A stretch of DNA of 13,813 bases, from the NCBI GenBank assembly GCA_937983065.1, contig CALKAL010000148.1:1-13813 (forward strand), written 5' to 3'. Position 1 is the first letter of the stretch. Every line of letters starts with the position of its first letter. Source of the stretch: an uncultured Bacillaceae bacterium (lineage in GTDB: Bacteria; Bacillota; Bacilli; Bacillales; Alkalibacillaceae). Under the pieces are notes generated by a model. That model saw only the letters and a list, made by a program, of their open reading frames with translations, was not told the origin of the DNA and made no database searches. Below, in pieces: positions 7,443-13,813 of this stretch. The position numbers and the translations under genes are program-made.

Positions 7443-8546
7443 TTGCAGTTAGATCGAGTTCGTGTGAGACATATATCCATGAAATTAAAAAAACCGTTTC
7501 AATCAGTGAATGGCTTAGTCGTCGTAAGAGATGCACTTATAATTGAAGTTTATGATCGTGACGGACGTGTTGGGTACGGCGAATGTGTCGCTTTTACGGA
7601 TCCGTTTTATACGTCTGAAACGATAACGACCGCCTGGGATATGATTAAAAACTTCCTCCTTCCGCTGTTAAATAAGCGAAAAGTAACGCATCCGAGCGAA
7701 ATAGCCCATTTATTTTCACCAGTCCAAGGGCATCATATGGCTAAAGCGAGTATCGAAACGGCGATTTGGGATTTATATGCGAAACAACAAGAAAAGAGCT
7801 TAAAGGAAGTTATCGGTGGAACTTATGATAAAGTCGCTTCCGGTGTCGTTTTTTCATTAACCGATTCCATCGAAGAACAAGTACAGTATTATATGGAAAA
7901 AGGGTATAAGCGGTACAAGCTAAAGGTTCAAAAAGGAAAAGAAAGAGAAACGATTGAAAAGATGAAAGCAACCGTTGGAGATGTTCCGATTATGTTTGAC
8001 GGCAACGGTAACTACGGCCCAGAAGATATGCACCACTTAGTCCAATTAGACGATTTAAATTTACAAATGATTGAACAACCTTTTAGACAGGACGATTATT
8101 ATTATCATAATCAATTGAAAAAGCAAACTGAAACGCTTATTTGTTTAGATGAGACGATTCAATCAGAGCATGATGCTTTTCAGGCGATGGAGCTTGAAGC
8201 TTGCGATACGATCAATGTTAAGCTAGGTCGTGTTGGTGGATATGACACGGCGATGAATATACATCGTTATGCTAAAATGTATCAGCTTCCACTTTGGTGT
8301 GGGGGGATGTTAGAAACGGGAATCGGCCGGGCACATAACGTCATTTTAGCTTCTTTAGAACAATTTAAACTGCCAGGGGATTTATCTGAATCAGCCCGTT
8401 ATTGGGAGGAAGATATTATCGAAGAGCCTTTCACTGTGAATGACGGATTTGTCAAGGTACCGACTGGCCATGGAATTGGCGTTCAAGTGAATGAAAAACA
8501 GCTTAACCAACGAACGATTAGACAATTCGACCATCCGTTTAATTAA
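7443..8546 (+). CDS. menC: o-Succinylbenzoate synthase (enolase superfamily)
   Basis: MenC dehydrates SHCHC to o-succinylbenzoate. The 367-aa protein is a muconate-lactonising-type enolase-superfamily member. It has the KxK acid/base pair YKLK (Lys159 and Lys161), metal ligands Asp186 (FDGNGNY), Glu211 (IEQPF) and Asp236 (CLDET), and the opposite-face catalytic Lys260 (NVKLGRVGG), followed by WCGGMLETGIGRAHN (285-299). This is the Bacillus-type OSBS branch, whose relatives can also racemise N-acylamino acids. The men context supports OSBS as the main role. Translation starts at TTG 7443 with AAGGGG just upstream, overlapping the end of menE. The start is a little close to the ribosome binding site, but no better in-frame start is near. 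Confidence 0.94.
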   Translation: MQLDRVRVRHISMKLKKPFQSVNGLVVVRDALIIEVYDRDGRVGYGECVAFTDPFYTSETITTAWDMIKNFLLPLLNKRKVTHPSEIAHLFSPVQGHHMAKASIETAIWDLYAKQQEKSLKEVIGGTYDKVASGVVFSLTDSIEEQVQYYMEKGYKRYKLKVQKGKERETIEKMKATVGDVPIMFDGNGNYGPEDMHHLVQLDDLNLQMIEQPFRQDDYYYHNQLKKQTETLICLDETIQSEHDAFQAMELEACDTINVKLGRVGGYDTAMNIHRYAKMYQLPLWCGGMLETGIGRAHNVILASLEQFKLPGDLSESARYWEEDIIEEPFTVNDGFVKVPTGHGIGVQVNEKQLNQRTIRQFDHPFN

Positions 8547-8622
8547 ATGGCAGCTTTTGCTTATTTTTTAAAAGCATATCCATGATAAAAATGTCCACAT
8601 TAATAAATGAGGTGGATAAATC

Positions 8623-8952
8623 ATGGATAAACGAAAATTTTATGTGAGTGTTGAGTCGCAAGAAATTTCTGAATTAATGGCAGGCAATAATAATCAGTTC
8701 ATTATATACGGTGGCCCTGAAGATATTATTTATCTCCGGGAAATTTTCGACGAGTTACAAGATGCGGAATTTAGTACATTTTGGCGTGCCCACATCCCCT
8801 TTAAAGAATATCATCACGATGAGGATAACGATTCTTATGATGAATCATTATTAAGAGCGTATAAAATTATTCATGAATTAGGCGATGAGACGACACGCAA
8901 GCATATTGAACAGATGCCATTTTTTGAACAGCTCAAAAACCTTCCTGAATAA
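8623..8952 (+). CDS. Uncharacterised small acidic protein
   Basis: I do not recognise a named family. The 109-aa product has a good start, with GAGGTGG (8609-8615) seven bases before the ATG, and a strong terminator follows it, so it reads as a real single-gene unit. It has no membrane segment or signal peptide, so it is probably cytosolic. The N-terminus (KFYVSVESQEIS, about 5-16) and FIIYGGPEDI (about 26-35) look like beta strands. Next come REIFDELQDAEFSTFWRAH, a His/Asp-rich stretch YHHDEDNDSYDES (about 63-75), and a helical C-terminal half. The His/Asp cluster could bind metal, but that is only a guess. Its position after menC suggests no clear menaquinone role, because it has its own spacing and terminator. 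Confidence 0.8.
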   Translation: MDKRKFYVSVESQEISELMAGNNNQFIIYGGPEDIIYLREIFDELQDAEFSTFWRAHIPFKEYHHDEDNDSYDESLLRAYKIIHELGDETTRKHIEQMPFFEQLKNLPE

Positions 8953-8962
8953 ATAATTCGTT

Positions 8963-9015
8963 AAAATGATTTGCAATGATTTGTTTAAAACAAATTCATT
9001 CAAATCATTTTTTTT
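8963..9015 (+). terminator. Intrinsic terminator after the 8623-8952 gene
   Basis: AAAATGATTTG (8963-8973) pairs perfectly with CAAATCATTTT (9001-9011). The inner parts, about 8974-8986 and 8987-9000, also pair imperfectly (ATTTGTTT with AAACAAAT), giving a long AT-rich hairpin. Eight T residues (9008-9015) follow. It ends the transcript 10 bases after the stop. Confidence 0.8.
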
Positions 9016-9148
9016 GTAACTTTTATAACTACCCCTCGTCTAACTTAGTAAAATAGCATAAAAATCTCGTGAAAATAATAGAATAATATGTTTATATTTT
9101 CATAGATATAGGAATAGTATTTATATAAAACGTTTGGAGGTGGTTATC

Positions 9149-9703
9149 TTGAAACTTAAATGGCTGACAGCTTTAATTATGATGGGAAGCGTCATTTCTG
9201 CAATGCAAGTGAATGTGACAATGCCACAAATTTCAGTAAATGAACACGAAAACCACCGTTTAATGGACAAGCAGGTTAACGAATTTGAGATAATTGATGA
9301 AGATGAGGAAATGAACGATTTAACGGATGAATTGATTAAAGACATTACGACACAATTCATGGATAGGCTCGTTCAAGATGTCGATAATCAATATCGAGTG
9401 TTGAATTATAAAACAATCGCTCAATTTAAAAGTAGTCTCACTAGCTTTGCATCGGATAAAGTGATTGATCAATTTGTCGATTTTTATTATTACGAAAAGG
9501 ATGGACAACTTTATATCGTTCCAACTTCCACGCCACCTTGGTTTGATAAAGCGAACGATTATGAAGTAAAACGAGTTGAGGATAATATTTTTGAAGTGAA
9601 GCAAAGAAATGAATCAGAATTTCACGGTGATTACACGATCGTATTTTTAATCCGTTTGAATGAAGCGGATGAACCATTTATAATTGACGTAAACTACTTA
9701 TAA
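9149..9703 (+). CDS. Uncharacterised exported protein
   Basis: I do not recognise a named function. The 184-aa product begins MKLKWLTALIMMGSVISA: two Lys, a hydrophobic core and small residues near 18, which looks like an uncleaved or cleavable signal peptide. There is no lipobox Cys. I chose TTG at 9149 because GGAGGTGG (9136-9143) is upstream. An in-frame TTG at 9134 lies within that ribosome binding site and cannot be the start. The mature part is acidic and helical at first (about 30-75, rich in Glu/Asp), then has FYYYEKDGQLYIVPTSTPPW and repeated strand-like segments (about 108-184), suggesting a small globular domain outside the membrane. It lies alone between a terminator and the Nudix gene and could be co-transcribed with it (29-base gap). 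Confidence 0.75.
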   Translation: MKLKWLTALIMMGSVISAMQVNVTMPQISVNEHENHRLMDKQVNEFEIIDEDEEMNDLTDELIKDITTQFMDRLVQDVDNQYRVLNYKTIAQFKSSLTSFASDKVIDQFVDFYYYEKDGQLYIVPTSTPPWFDKANDYEVKRVEDNIFEVKQRNESEFHGDYTIVFLIRLNEADEPFIIDVNYL

Positions 9704-9732
9704 AACAATACATCGAAAAGGATCGTGTCCAC

Positions 9733-10206
9733 GTGGAAGTGTTTAAAGACTTTTATCAAAATGAAGTAAAGTATGTCATTGGTAACGAAGCTTTTTCAAA
9801 AACTCCGAAGCATGTATGGGTTATTTGTAAATATGATGATCAATGGTTATTAACGAAACATAAAGATCGCGGAATCGAATTTCCTGGGGGTAAGGTTGAA
9901 GAAGGTGAAACGGCAGAGGAAGCAGCGATTCGCGAAGTGATGGAAGAAACGGGTGGCCATATTCAATCGATTCGGTTTGTCGGTCAATATTATGTTGATG
10001 GCAAAGGTGGCGATATTGTAAAAAATGTTTATTTTGCTGAAGTGGATAAATTAATTGAACAAAAGCATTATTTTGAAACAGAGGGCCCTGTATTGTTAGA
10101 CGAGTTACCGAACAATATAAAACAACAAAAACAATTTAGCTTTATGATGAAAGATGACATATTAACTTTTTCAATACGTGAATTAAGAAAAAGAAAATGG
10201 ATATAA
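9733..10206 (+). CDS. ytkD: Nudix nucleoside triphosphate hydrolase, YtkD-like
   Basis: This is a Nudix hydrolase that likely cleaves (d)NTPs, as reported for B. subtilis YtkD, an antimutator-type hydrolase. The 157-aa length matches YtkD. The Nudix box is clear at residues 53-75: G53-x5-E59-x7-R67-E68-V-M-E71-E72-T-G74, with the Mg-binding Glu residues intact. The last hydrophobic position of the box is Gly here. PKHVWVICKYDDQWLLTKH (25-43) and FETEGPVLLDELP are recalled from YtkD of Bacillus. The start is a GTG at 9733 with AAAAGGA ten bases upstream. The gene converges on pckA across a shared hairpin. The YtkD assignment rests on remembered similarity plus genomic neighbourhood; Nudix membership is certain. 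Confidence 0.85.
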   Translation: MEVFKDFYQNEVKYVIGNEAFSKTPKHVWVICKYDDQWLLTKHKDRGIEFPGGKVEEGETAEEAAIREVMEETGGHIQSIRFVGQYYVDGKGGDIVKNVYFAEVDKLIEQKHYFETEGPVLLDELPNNIKQQKQFSFMMKDDILTFSIRELRKRKWI

Positions 10207-10208
10207 AA

Positions 10209-10247
10209 ATCCCCAGTTAGAAGTGATTGAAGCTTCTAACTGGGGAT
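10209..10247. terminator. Bidirectional terminator between ytkD and pckA
   Basis: ATCCCCAGTTAGAAG (10209-10223) and CTTCTAACTGGGGAT (10233-10247) form a perfect 15-bp stem with a 9-base loop. On the minus strand it is followed by five T (10209-10205), which ends pckA well. On the plus strand the tail TTGTATATTTA is weaker, but it still fits termination of ytkD, 2 bases after the ytkD stop. Confidence 0.88.
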
Positions 10248-10283
10248 TTGTATATTTAATAAATAAAAGGATGTAATAGAAAA

Positions 10284-11876
10284 TTAATTTTTATATTTTG
10301 GTCCTGCCTCAGCAATTTCCTTTGTGACTTGATCGAACTTTTTAAAGTTATCATGGAATTTTGTAGCTAATTCTTTTGCTTTCTCATCATAAGCATTCGC
10401 ATCAGCCCATGTTTTCTTCGGATTTAATACATCACTAGGAACGCCTGATACTTGCTTCGGTATTGAAAGCCCGAAAAATTCGTCTTCAATCGTTTCAACA
10501 TTATTTAATTCACCGTGAATGGCTGCCTGAACCATCGCACGTGTATATTGTAATTTCATTCGTTTTCCTTCACCATAAGAACCGCCAGTCCAGCCAGTGT
10601 TCACTAAAAAGACTTGTGCGTCATGCTCATCAATTTTTTCACCGAGCATTTTCGCATATTTTGCGGCTGCTAAAGGTAAAAATGGGGCACCAAAGCAGGC
10701 TGAAAATGTTGCTTCAGGCTCAGTTACTCCACGCTCAGTTCCGGCAAGCTTACTCGTATATCCACTTAAGAAATGATACATCGCTTGTTCCTTCGTTAAT
10801 TTACTGATTGGTGGAAGAACTCCGAATGCATCTGCCGTTAAAAAGATAATCGTATTCGGGTGTCCCGCAAGACTTGGTTGTGCAATTTTATCAATATATT
10901 GAATTGGATAAGCAACGCGAGTGTTTTCTGTTAAAGACGTATCATCATAATCTTCAACCCGAGTATTTTCATCAATAACGACATTTTCTAAAACCGAACC
11001 GAAACGAATCGCATTGTAAATTTGTGGCTCTTTTTCTTCAGATAAGTTAACACATTTAGCGTAGCAGCCACCCTCGATATTAAATACCCCTTTATCAGAC
11101 CAGCCGTGCTCATCATCGCCGATTAGAAAACGGTTTGGATCCGTTGACAACGTTGTTTTTCCAGTGCCTGATAACCCGAAAAATAACGCTACATCACCTT
11201 TTTCACCGACGTTAGCTGAACAGTGCATTGATAAGATATTTTTCTTCTCAGGAAGTAAGTAATTCATAATGGAGAAAATCGATTTTTTAATTTCTCCAGC
11301 ATATTCCGTCCCACCAATGAGTACAATCCGATGTTTGAAGGAAACGATAATAAATGTTTCTGAACGGGTTCCATCGACTTTCGGATCAGCTTTAAATGTT
11401 GGAGCAGAGATGACTGTAAATTCTGCTTCATGATTTTTTAGTTCCTCTTCAGTTGGACGAATGAATAATTGATGGGCAAATAAATTATGCCATGCAAATT
11501 CTGTGATAACTTGTAAGGAGAGACGGTTGTTTAGATCTGCACCTGCAAAACCTTTAAAAGTATAAGTTTCGTCCTTACCTTTTAGATGCTGAACGGTTTT
11601 ATCTAACAGGTTTAAAAATTTATCTTCACTGATTGGTTGGTTCACTTCTCCCCAATCAATTGTATGAATCGTTTCTTCATCTTCAACGATAAATTTATCT
11701 TTCGGTGAGCGTCCAGTATATTTTCCCGTTGTCATACTTACGGCTCCACTCGATGTTAATCTTCCTTCTCCTCTAGATACAATTTTCTCAACTAAGGTAG
11801 CGACAGAAAGATTGTTGTGATTCTTTTCGTTACTCATTAATTCTGTGATGGCAGAATCAATATTCATCGTTTTCAT
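10284..11876 (-). CDS. pckA: Phosphoenolpyruvate carboxykinase (ATP)
   Basis: PckA converts oxaloacetate plus ATP to phosphoenolpyruvate, CO2 and ADP, the first step of gluconeogenesis. The 530-aa length fits the family (about 527 aa in B. subtilis). Visible motifs are TGRSPKDKF (54-62, substrate Arg), GGTEYAGEIKKS (188-199, metal-binding Lys region), HCSANVGEKGDVALFFGLSGTGKTT, of which the kinase-1 P-loop GLSGTGKTT is at 234-242, IGDDEHGW (252-259, kinase-2 metal ligands) and, further on, NTGWTGGSYGEGKRMKL. The ATG at 11876 has AAAGGA ten bases upstream; the next ATG, three codons in, is less well placed. A CcpN-like site lies over its promoter, which fits repression when glucose is present. 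Confidence 0.97.
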   Translation of the reverse strand: MKTMNIDSAITELMSNEKNHNNLSVATLVEKIVSRGEGRLTSSGAVSMTTGKYTGRSPKDKFIVEDEETIHTIDWGEVNQPISEDKFLNLLDKTVQHLKGKDETYTFKGFAGADLNNRLSLQVITEFAWHNLFAHQLFIRPTEEELKNHEAEFTVISAPTFKADPKVDGTRSETFIIVSFKHRIVLIGGTEYAGEIKKSIFSIMNYLLPEKKNILSMHCSANVGEKGDVALFFGLSGTGKTTLSTDPNRFLIGDDEHGWSDKGVFNIEGGCYAKCVNLSEEKEPQIYNAIRFGSVLENVVIDENTRVEDYDDTSLTENTRVAYPIQYIDKIAQPSLAGHPNTIIFLTADAFGVLPPISKLTKEQAMYHFLSGYTSKLAGTERGVTEPEATFSACFGAPFLPLAAAKYAKMLGEKIDEHDAQVFLVNTGWTGGSYGEGKRMKLQYTRAMVQAAIHGELNNVETIEDEFFGLSIPKQVSGVPSDVLNPKKTWADANAYDEKAKELATKFHDNFKKFDQVTKEIAEAGPKYKN

Positions 11877-11930
11877 TCGCTTCTCATCCTTTACTTATAA
11901 AAGTTTTTAATTATCATTATTATGCTTAAT

Positions 11931-11941
11931 AGTATAACACA
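11931..11941 (-). promoter_or_regulatory. pckA extended -10 promoter overlapped by a CcpN-type operator
   Basis: On the minus strand, TGTGTTATACT matches every position of the published CcpN consensus TRTGHYATAYW. The same bases hold an extended -10 element (TG-T-TATACT, with TATACT at 11936-11931). The -35 region at about 11954-11959 is weak. Transcription would start near 11924, about 48 bases before the start codon. CcpN is known to repress pckA and gapB in B. subtilis; that it acts here is inference. Confidence 0.6.
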
Positions 11942-12044
11942 TTTGATTTAATAAACCATACTAATGATGGGCAATCCAACTAATTTTTTTATTAAATTCA
12001 TCATTTCGCAACATTTTTAATATGATTATGTGAAAGATTAAAAT

Positions 12045-12062
12045 AGGTTATCATATTTTTAA
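12045..12062 (+). repeat. 18-bp intergenic repeat, copy 2 (pckA-metK gap)
   Basis: This is identical to the copy at 1078-1095 upstream of menF. Here it is about 170 bases upstream of pckA (minus) and about 50 bases upstream of the metK -35. Read on the minus strand it contains TATGATAACCT, a 9/11 match to the CcpN consensus. That may be coincidence. Confidence 0.6.
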
Positions 12063-12077
12063 AAAGGTTAAGCTTAA

Positions 12078-12113
12078 AATGCTTCTCCCTTCAGTATTTA
12101 TACTAGAAGCATT
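12078..12113. repeat. 9-bp inverted repeat overlapping the metK -35 box
   Basis: AATGCTTCT (12078-12086) and AGAAGCATT (12105-12113) are perfect complements around an 18-base interval that contains a second short dyad (AGTA-TTTA-TACT). The right arm ends on the first two bases of TTGACA. It lies upstream of transcription, so a protein site is more likely than an RNA hairpin. Confidence 0.45.
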
Positions 12114-12140
12114 GACATGTTTTAGTATACAAGTTATGAT
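12112..12140 (+). promoter_or_regulatory. SigA promoter for the metK leader
   Basis: A perfect -35 TTGACA (12112-12117) is followed after exactly 17 bases by TATGAT (12135-12140), a 5/6 -10. Transcription would start near 12147, just ahead of the S-box. This is the strongest promoter-like sequence in the window. Confidence 0.85.
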
Positions 12141-12158
12141 AATTCAGAACAACATAAT

Positions 12159-12267
12159 CTCTTATCAAGAGTAGTCGGAGGGAACAGGCCCTATGAAGCT
12201 CGGCAACCATCACAGGTGTGACAGGTGCTATCCTGATGCAAGGATTATTTTCCTTGGGCGATAAGAG
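12159..12267 (+). ncRNA. SAM-I (S-box) riboswitch aptamer controlling metK
   Basis: The aptamer begins with CTCTTATC (12159-12166), which pairs perfectly with GATAAGAG (12260-12267) to form the 8-bp P1 stem. Inside are the S-box signature bases: GAGGGAACAGGCCC and ATGAAGC, then CGGCAACC (12201-12208), a short P3 hairpin CACAGGTGTG and the P4 region near CCTTGGGCGA. SAM binding stabilises P1. The 3' P1 strand AAGAG (12263-12267) can instead pair with CTCTT (12291-12295) and AAGGG with CCTT, making an antiterminator. So high SAM should give termination and low SAM should allow metK expression, as in other Bacillus S-box genes. Confidence 0.95.
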
Positions 12268-12283
12268 TGAAGGGTAAATCACG

Positions 12284-12315
12284 TCCTTTCCTCTTAAAAT
12301 GGGAAGGATTTTTTT
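12284..12315 (+). terminator. SAM-riboswitch expression-platform terminator
   Basis: TCCTTTCC (12284-12291) pairs with GGGAAGGA (12301-12308), one wobble, 9-base loop, followed by seven T (12309-12315). The 5' arm overlaps the sequence that pairs with the P1 strand in the antiterminator, so the two folds exclude each other. Confidence 0.88.
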
Positions 12316-12366
12316 ATGCCTTCACATGCGCTAAGATACAATTTAAAGGAAATAATCAACCAATAA
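12316..12366 (+). other. Possible 16-codon leader ORF between riboswitch terminator and metK
   Basis: ATG at 12316 opens a frame reading MPSHALRYNLKEIINQ, ending TAA at 12364-12366. GGAAGGA at 12302-12308, the 3' arm of the terminator, sits seven bases upstream and could act as its ribosome binding site when the terminator does not form. No homologue is known to me, and short ORFs like this are common by chance. I list it as a candidate only. The rest of the leader, 12367-12445, is AT-rich, with no other feature apart from the metK ribosome binding site. Confidence 0.2.
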
Positions 12367-12445
12367 TTATCATAGCACTGTCAAGTTCAATTGTTAATTT
12401 ATACGATACATAAAGATAAAGGGATTTAATAGGAGGTCATTAATC

Positions 12446-13645
12446 ATGGAAAATCAACGGCGATTATTTACATCTGAATCGGTTACGGAAGGACATCCAG
12501 ACAAAATATGTGACCAAATTTCAGACGCTATACTCGATGAAATTTTAAAGGAAGATCCTCATGCAAGAGTCGCTTGTGAAACGACGGTGACGACTGGCTT
12601 AGTATTAGTTACTGGAGAAATAACGACTTCTACTTATGTAGATATATCGGCAATCGTTCGTCAAACCGTTAAAGATATCGGCTATACTAGAGCAAAATAT
12701 GGTTTTGACTCTGAGACATGTGCAGTTCTCACGTCGATTGATGAACAATCACCCGATATCGCATTAGGTGTTAATGTTGCTTATGAAAAAAGAGCAGGCG
12801 GGTTAACGGATGAAGCGATTGAAGAAATTGGGGCAGGAGACCAAGGTTTAATGTTTGGTTACGCAACGAATGAAACGGAGGAATTAATGCCTCTACCAGT
12901 TTCATTAGCTCATAAATTAGCGAAACGTCTTGCAAATTTACGTAAATCAGGGGAGTTAAATTATTTACGTCCTGACGGGAAGACGCAAGTGACCGTTGAA
13001 TATGATGAAAACGGTAAGCCAGATCGAGTGGATACGATTGTCATTTCAACGCAACACCATCCTGAAGTGACAATTGAACAAATTGAAGCCGATATGATTG
13101 AACATGTCATTAAGCCGATTGTGCCTGAGCATTTATTAGATGAGGAAACGAAATATTTCATTAACCCTACAGGCCGCTTTGTCGTCGGAGGCCCTCAAGG
13201 TGATGCTGGATTAACAGGACGGAAAATTATCGTAGATACATACGGTGGTTTTGCCCGTCACGGCGGAGGAGCTTTCAGTGGGAAGGACCCAACAAAGGTT
13301 GATCGCTCTGCTGCTTATGCTGCAAGGTATGTTGCCAAAAATATTGTTGCTGCAGGGCTCGCTGATCAATGTGAGGTTCAATTAGCCTATGCAATCGGGG
13401 TAGCACGCCCTGTATCCATCTCTGTTAACACATTCGGTACAGGTAAAGTGTCTGAACAAAAATTAGTCGAAGCAGTTAATCAAACATTCGACTTAAGACC
13501 AGCAGGCATTATTGAGATGTTAGATTTGCGTCGCCCGATTTACAAAAAAACGGCAGCTTATGGCCATTTTGGACGCGACGAAGAAACTTTCACTTGGGAA
13601 AAAACGGACAAAACGGATCAACTCATTCAATATACGAAAGAATAA
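12446..13645 (+). CDS. metK: S-adenosylmethionine synthetase (methionine adenosyltransferase)
   Basis: MetK makes SAM from methionine and ATP; SAM supplies methyl groups including the one added in the last menaquinone step. The 399-aa length matches the bacterial family (400 aa in B. subtilis). Motifs are GHPDKICDQISDAILDE (16-32, ATP-binding His and metal Asp), GAGDQGLMFGYA (129-140, signature 1), GGPQGDAGLTGRK (248-260) and the P-loop-like GGGAFSGKDPTKVDRSAAY (273-291, signature 2). AGGAGGT (12431-12437) lies nine bases before the ATG. Expression is governed by the upstream SAM riboswitch, which gives feedback by the product. It is divergent from pckA, with a 569-bp regulatory gap. Nothing about the protein is unusual. 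Confidence 0.98.
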   Translation: MENQRRLFTSESVTEGHPDKICDQISDAILDEILKEDPHARVACETTVTTGLVLVTGEITTSTYVDISAIVRQTVKDIGYTRAKYGFDSETCAVLTSIDEQSPDIALGVNVAYEKRAGGLTDEAIEEIGAGDQGLMFGYATNETEELMPLPVSLAHKLAKRLANLRKSGELNYLRPDGKTQVTVEYDENGKPDRVDTIVISTQHHPEVTIEQIEADMIEHVIKPIVPEHLLDEETKYFINPTGRFVVGGPQGDAGLTGRKIIVDTYGGFARHGGGAFSGKDPTKVDRSAAYAARYVAKNIVAAGLADQCEVQLAYAIGVARPVSISVNTFGTGKVSEQKLVEAVNQTFDLRPAGIIEMLDLRRPIYKKTAAYGHFGRDEETFTWEKTDKTDQLIQYTKE

Positions 13646-13661
13646 ATTTTTTGGATGAACT

Positions 13662-13725
13662 AAAACTTGTTAACATGGTGTCCCGCTTTCACGGATAATT
13701 AGCGGTGCGGATGTTAACAAGTTTT
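13662..13725 (+). terminator. Large hairpin terminator after metK
   Basis: AAAACTTGTTAACAT (13662-13676) and ATGTTAACAAGTTTT (13711-13725) are perfect 15-bp inverted repeats. The 34 bases between hold an inner stem, CCGCT (13683-13687) with AGCGG (13701-13705). A T-rich run (ending TTTTTATTTT) follows. It starts 16 bases after the metK stop, so it most likely ends metK transcripts. The long, nested form is more elaborate than a typical terminator. Confidence 0.7.
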
Positions 13726-13784
13726 TATTTTGGTTGGATGGGTTGATGGTTAATGTTGAACAAGGTTGTTGAGTTTATCTCGCG

Positions 13785-13813
13785 ACGGTCGGAGTAGGTG
13801 CTAACGGTCGGAG
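13785..13813 (+). repeat. Start of a possible short tandem repeat at the window edge
   Basis: ACGGTCGGAG occurs at 13785-13794 and again at 13804-13813, with TAGGTGCTA between, giving a 19-base period. Only two copies are visible because the window ends here. The GC-rich unit contrasts with the AT-rich surroundings and has no ORF or ribosome binding site. Confidence 0.5.

Noticed and set aside
8553..8575. GCTTTT...AAAAGC hairpin after menC
   Set aside because: Only a six-base AT-rich stem with no T-tail after it; too weak to call a terminator.
9016..9135. Promoter for the 9149 gene, including a sporulation-sigma CATA-type -10
   Set aside because: The region is very AT-rich and many hexamers fit loosely; none has both boxes and good spacing, so I do not call one.
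10463..10807. 114-codon frame on the plus strand
   Set aside because: It is antisense to pckA, has no ribosome binding site and reads like a shadow of the real gene.
1..13813. Defence, phage, IS, CRISPR, tRNA or rRNA genes
   Set aside because: I saw no transposase, integrase, cas-like gene, regular repeat-spacer array or RNA gene other than the riboswitch; the coding genes here are housekeeping or small unknowns.

Overview
The window looks like chromosomal DNA of a low-GC Gram-positive bacterium of the family Bacillaceae. The evidence is the AT-rich composition, strong AGGAGG-type ribosome binding sites, frequent TTG/GTG starts, an S-box (SAM-I) riboswitch ahead of metK, and protein sequences that read like Bacillus menaquinone enzymes, YtkD, PckA and MetK. 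The gene neighbourhood (men cluster, a ytkD-type Nudix gene, pckA, metK) matches the known Bacillus subtilis region in general content. I cannot name the species.

Layout. Positions 1-937 (minus) hold menA, which runs off the left edge with only its extreme C-terminus missing. A 191-bp divergent region (938-1128) carries a menA promoter whose -10 box lies inside a perfect 19-bp palindrome, and a candidate promoter for the men operon. Positions 1129-8546 (plus) hold menF-menD-menH-menB, then a candidate internal terminator, then menE-menC. Together with menA they cover the steps from chorismate to demethylmenaquinone, except the final methylation and the DHNA-CoA thioesterase, which are not seen here. 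Two uncharacterised genes follow: a small acidic cytosolic protein (8623-8952) and a short exported protein (9149-9703). A YtkD-like Nudix hydrolase follows at 9733-10206. pckA (10284-11876, minus) converges on it across a shared hairpin terminator. The 569-bp gap between pckA and metK is almost entirely regulatory. It holds a pckA promoter overlapped by a perfect CcpN-type motif, an 18-bp repeat also found upstream of menF, a consensus SigA promoter, the SAM-I riboswitch with its terminator, and a long leader. metK (12446-13645) follows, then a large hairpin and, at the right edge, what may be the start of a short-repeat array.

How it works together. The men genes make the respiratory quinone, pckA makes phosphoenolpyruvate from oxaloacetate during gluconeogenic growth, and metK makes SAM, the methyl donor for the last menaquinone step. 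All coding genes except the two unknown ones are housekeeping. I found no phage, IS, CRISPR, tRNA or defence system. The most interesting material is regulatory: the menA palindrome, the 18-bp repeat shared by two divergent promoter regions, the candidate attenuator inside the men operon, and a possible leader peptide in the metK leader.
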